A stretch of 9,853 nucleotides of DNA from Anaerolineae bacterium (GTDB taxonomy: Bacteria; Chloroflexota; Anaerolineae; 4572-78; NAK82), in assembly GCA_030598425.1 (NCBI GenBank), contig JAUVPY010000050.1, forward strand, positions 1 through 9,853. The letters run 5' to 3'. Both the position numbers and the translations under genes were made by a program. A model generated the notes under the pieces. It did not search any database. It saw only the letters and a program-made list of their open reading frames with translations, and was not told where the DNA came from. Within the stretch, counting starts at the first letter, position 1. Each line of letters starts with the position of its first letter. Shown in pieces: positions 7,861 to 9,853 of this stretch.

Positions 7861-8155
7861 ATTTCAGATTCCCCGATGCCGCCCAACAATCTCGGCGGTC
7901 CTGCCTTGCGGCCTAGTTTGTTCAGCCGAACGTGAAACATCAGGAAGGCTTGAGATCGAGTCAAGCAGCCTAGAACGACTTGCCTCAGTATACCGTGTTT
8001 TCCTTGAAAAGAACTCAGAAGAATATAGGAAATTTATTAGAAAGATACTTCTGAACCGATTTGACATGCCCAAGTTGATTGGTACAATCCATTTGTCAGT
8101 GCTCAAGCGGAAGCCATCTCTAGTCGGAGGAGGGAGCGATGAGCGAAGCAACTAG
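7841..8155 (+). other. Start-less open frame upstream of aroE, possible gene remnant
   Basis: The frame is open for 104 codons but has no ATG until 8067. Its second half reads like real protein (SLERLASVYRVFLEKNSEEY, then FIRKILLNRFDMPKLIGTIH), an amphipathic, basic, helix-prone segment. It ends with TAG at 8153-8155, overlapping the aroE start by 17 bases. The promoter at 8061-8088 lies within it, and its left end overlaps the NusG-like gene. It could be the fossil C-terminus of a lost gene or chance. Confidence 0.2.
8061..8088 (+). promoter_or_regulatory. Near-consensus sigma-70 promoter for the aroE-like gene
   Basis: TTGACA (8061-8066, perfect -35) and TACAAT (8083-8088, 5 of 6) are separated by 16 bases. 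Transcription would start near 8095, giving a leader of about 44 bases. The surrounding DNA (7985-8095) is clearly AT-richer than the genes on either side. Confidence 0.65.
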
Positions 8156-9002
8156 ATCCTACAAGGCCGAGTTGGTAGGCGTCTTCGGTTATCCCGTCGC
8201 CGAGAATCCCACGGTCGTGATGCAAGAAGCAGCCTTTGAAGACCGAGGCCTCAACTGGCGTTACCTGACTATCGAAGTGCGCCCAAAAGATCTAGAAGAG
8301 GCTATGATCGGACTTCGTGCCTTCAATATGCAGGGCATTAATCTTACTATTCCTCATAAGGTGACCGTGATCCAATATTTGGATCGGCTCTCGCCCGAAG
8401 CAGAGCTCATCGGTGCCGTCAATACGGTGGTGCGTGATGGCAGCCAACTCGTCGGCCACAACACCGACGGCAAAGGCTTCCTGCAATCCGTTCGTGAAGA
8501 TGCCGGTGTCGATCCACAAGAGAAGCGGGTGGTCTTTCTGGGTGCTGGAGGGGCGGCCCGGGCCATGGCCGTGGAGCTGGCACTGGCCGGCGCTGCTCAC
8601 ATCACTATCGTCAACCGCACCCCCAGCCGGGGTCAAGAACTGACGCAGTTGCTGTCGGAGAAGACACCGAGTGAGGTCGAGTTTGTGCGGTGGCAGGGAG
8701 AATACTCCGTTCCGCCAGAGGCCGACATCCTGGTCAATGCCACGTCCATCGGCCTGTTCCCTGACGTAAAGGAAACGCCTCCGGTGGATATGGCCTCAAT
8801 CCGAGGGGACTTGCTCGTCTGCGACGTGATCCCCAACCCACCGCAGACGGCCTTCTTGCGCACGGCCTCGGCTACCGGCGCTCGCACCCTTGACGGGTTG
8901 GGGATGCTGGTGTACCAGGGAGCTATCGGCTTCCAGATGTGGACCCGCGTAGAAGCGGCGGTCCCCGTCATGCGCCGTGCCCTGGAAGAGGTGTTCAGCT
9001 AG
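8139..9002 (+). CDS. aroE: Shikimate dehydrogenase family protein (AroE-like, altered substrate site)
   Basis: A 287-residue protein with a strong ribosome site (GGAGGAGGG, 8126-8134). The AroE fold is clear. The N-terminal substrate domain has NLTIPHK with catalytic Lys74, AVNT (93-96) and HNTDGKGF with catalytic Asp110. The Rossmann domain has GAGGAARA (135-142), NRTPSR (159-164, typical of NADP preference) and NATSIGLFP (200-208). The C-terminus has DGLGMLVYQGAIGFQMW. The reaction in the family is NADP-dependent reduction of 3-dehydroshikimate to shikimate, step four of aromatic amino acid synthesis. However, the usual HSxSP motif that holds the shikimate carboxylate is replaced: FGYPVAENPTVVMQ has AENPTV where AHSKSP is expected. 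Both serines are lost, so the true substrate may differ. The gene sits next to xylB rather than other aro genes. The symbol reflects family, not proven activity. Confidence 0.85.
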   Translation: MSEATRSYKAELVGVFGYPVAENPTVVMQEAAFEDRGLNWRYLTIEVRPKDLEEAMIGLRAFNMQGINLTIPHKVTVIQYLDRLSPEAELIGAVNTVVRDGSQLVGHNTDGKGFLQSVREDAGVDPQEKRVVFLGAGGAARAMAVELALAGAAHITIVNRTPSRGQELTQLLSEKTPSEVEFVRWQGEYSVPPEADILVNATSIGLFPDVKETPPVDMASIRGDLLVCDVIPNPPQTAFLRTASATGARTLDGLGMLVYQGAIGFQMWTRVEAAVPVMRRALEEVFS

Positions 9003-9043
9003 AAGGATTTAACCAACAGATTCGTCACAAAGCTGTATGGGAC

Positions 9044-9073
9044 TTGACGCCAGCCACCTTTGTGTGTTACAAT
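9044..9073 (+). promoter_or_regulatory. Extended -10 promoter for xylB
   Basis: TTGACG (9044-9049, 5 of 6) and TACAAT (9068-9073, 5 of 6) are separated by 18 bases, and TGT directly precedes the -10 box (extended -10). Transcription would start near 9080, leaving a leader of about 106 bases before the xylB ATG. Confidence 0.55.
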
Positions 9074-9128
9074 AGTCACGATCACGGGCACATACAGCCC
9101 TTTTATCCCCATTATCTGCCGCATAAGA

Positions 9129-9148
9129 GACTGGTCCATAAACCAGTC
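9129..9148 (+). promoter_or_regulatory. Operator-like inverted repeat in the xylB leader
   Basis: GACTGGT and ACCAGTC form perfect 7-base arms around CCATAA. It lies about 50 bases downstream of the predicted transcription start and 37 bases before the ATG. A second, shorter inverted repeat follows (CAAGCA 9149-9154, TGCTTG 9167-9172). It may be a repressor operator or an RNA hairpin; no regulator gene is visible. Confidence 0.4.
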
Positions 9149-9185
9149 CAAGCATGCAATCCACTCTGCTTGCCGAGGATGTACA

Positions 9186-9853
9186 ATGACTGCGTACTTG
9201 CTTGGTATTGACGTGGGAACCACCGGAAGTAAGGCGTTGCTTGTCGACGCCAATGGCGCCTTCACGGCCAGCGCCACGACCGAGTATCCCATGTTTACCC
9301 CTCAACCCCTATGGTCCGAACAAAACCCTGCTGATTGGTGGTCCGCCACCGTGACCAGCATTCAGCAAGTGCTGGAACAGGGTAATGTGAAAGCCGATCA
9401 GGTGGCCGGCGTGGGTCTCACCGGGCAGATGCACGGGCTTGTGCTTCTGGACGCCCAGGGCGAAGTGCTTCGCCCGTGCATTATGTGGAATGACCAACGC
9501 ACGGCCGCCCAGTGCGCTGCAATCACCCAAAAAGTCGGTGCGGAGAACGTGCTGCGGCTCACCGGCAATCCGGTGCTGCCTGGCTTCACAGCACCCAAAA
9601 TCGCCTGGGTGCAGGAGCACGAGCCCGATGTATACGCCCGGGCCGCAAAGGTGCTGTTGCCCAAAGACTACGCACGCTATCGATTGACCGGGGGCTTCTT
9701 CAGCGAAGTATCAGACGCATCGGGCACCTCACTCTTTGACGTGGGTCAGCGCCAATGGTCCGACGAGATGTTGGCGGCATTTGGTTTACCGCGCGAGTGG
9801 CTGCCCGAGGTGACCGAATCCCCGGTAGTGAGCGCACATATAAGCGCAGCCGC
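9186..9853 (+). CDS. xylB: Xylulokinase, N-terminal part (continues past the window)
   Basis: The frame is open from the ATG at 9186 (GAGGA at 9175-9179) to the window end, showing 222 of the usual roughly 490-500 residues. It is an FGGY-family carbohydrate kinase: LGIDVGTTGSKALLVD with the nucleotide-binding loop and Asp9; PLWSEQNPADWW (41-52); GLTGQMHGLVLLD with Met82-His83 as in XylB; IMWNDQRT; LTGNPVLPGFTAPKIAWVQ; KVLLPKDYARYRLTG; and SDASGTSLFDV (176-186). These segments follow the order and spacing of E. coli xylulokinase closely. It phosphorylates D-xylulose to xylulose-5-phosphate with ATP in the cytoplasm, feeding the pentose phosphate pathway. The catalytic Asp of the second domain lies beyond the window. 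It has its own promoter and a palindrome in the leader, consistent with substrate-responsive control (inference). A related pentulose kinase specificity cannot be excluded. Confidence 0.93.
   Translation, partial: MTAYLLGIDVGTTGSKALLVDANGAFTASATTEYPMFTPQPLWSEQNPADWWSATVTSIQQVLEQGNVKADQVAGVGLTGQMHGLVLLDAQGEVLRPCIMWNDQRTAAQCAAITQKVGAENVLRLTGNPVLPGFTAPKIAWVQEHEPDVYARAAKVLLPKDYARYRLTGGFFSEVSDASGTSLFDVGQRQWSDEMLAAFGLPREWLPEVTESPVVSAHISAA

Noticed and set aside
7864..8151. 95-codon minus-strand frame between the NusG-like gene and aroE
   Set aside because: It spans the aroE start and its near-consensus promoter, has no ribosome site and no motif.

Overview
The window looks like a chromosomal stretch of a moderately GC-rich bacterium. 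The style of several proteins (a 4Fe-4S aldo/keto reductase, a polysaccharide-type NusG paralog, a Gfo/Idh dehydrogenase) fits Chloroflexi of the Anaerolineae/Caldilineae kind. That placement is an impression from the sequences and no search was run. There are no rRNA or tRNA genes, no CRISPR array and no intact insertion sequence.

Layout. Positions 1-3217 are plus-strand: the 3' end of a Gfo/Idh/MocA dehydrogenase closed by a hairpin, a small three-helix membrane protein followed by a long nested hairpin, then a two-gene unit of an aldo/keto reductase with two Cys4 clusters and a class II (zinc) aldolase. Positions 3218-4636 are mostly minus-strand and partly decayed: a minus-strand terminator, the C-terminal remnant of an NRPS/PKS-type thioesterase domain, two tiny putative membrane proteins, and a gene-poor stretch rich in inverted repeats. 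Positions 4637-6481 hold a complete glmS on the minus strand. Positions 6482-7277 are an 800-base gap with a candidate glmS promoter and parts of a dispersed repeat. Positions 7278-7860 hold a minus-strand RfaH/NusG-like antitermination gene whose reading frame is broken near its N-terminus. On the plus strand follow an AroE-family dehydrogenase with a near-consensus promoter and the start of a xylulokinase gene (xylB) with its own promoter and an operator-like palindrome, cut off by the window end.

How the parts relate. Gfo/Idh dehydrogenase, aldo/keto reductase, class II aldolase and xylulokinase together suggest oxidation, cleavage and phosphorylation of sugars or polyols. The AroE-like enzyme has the NADP fold and the catalytic Lys and Asp but lacks the serine motif that grips shikimate, so it may act on another substrate. 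The minus-strand genes (NusG paralog, glmS, thioesterase remnant) fit a former polysaccharide or secondary-metabolite neighbourhood that has eroded. I found no clearly new multi-gene system. The most notable points are the frameshifted antiterminator, the thioesterase fossil with its own terminator, and the altered AroE active site.
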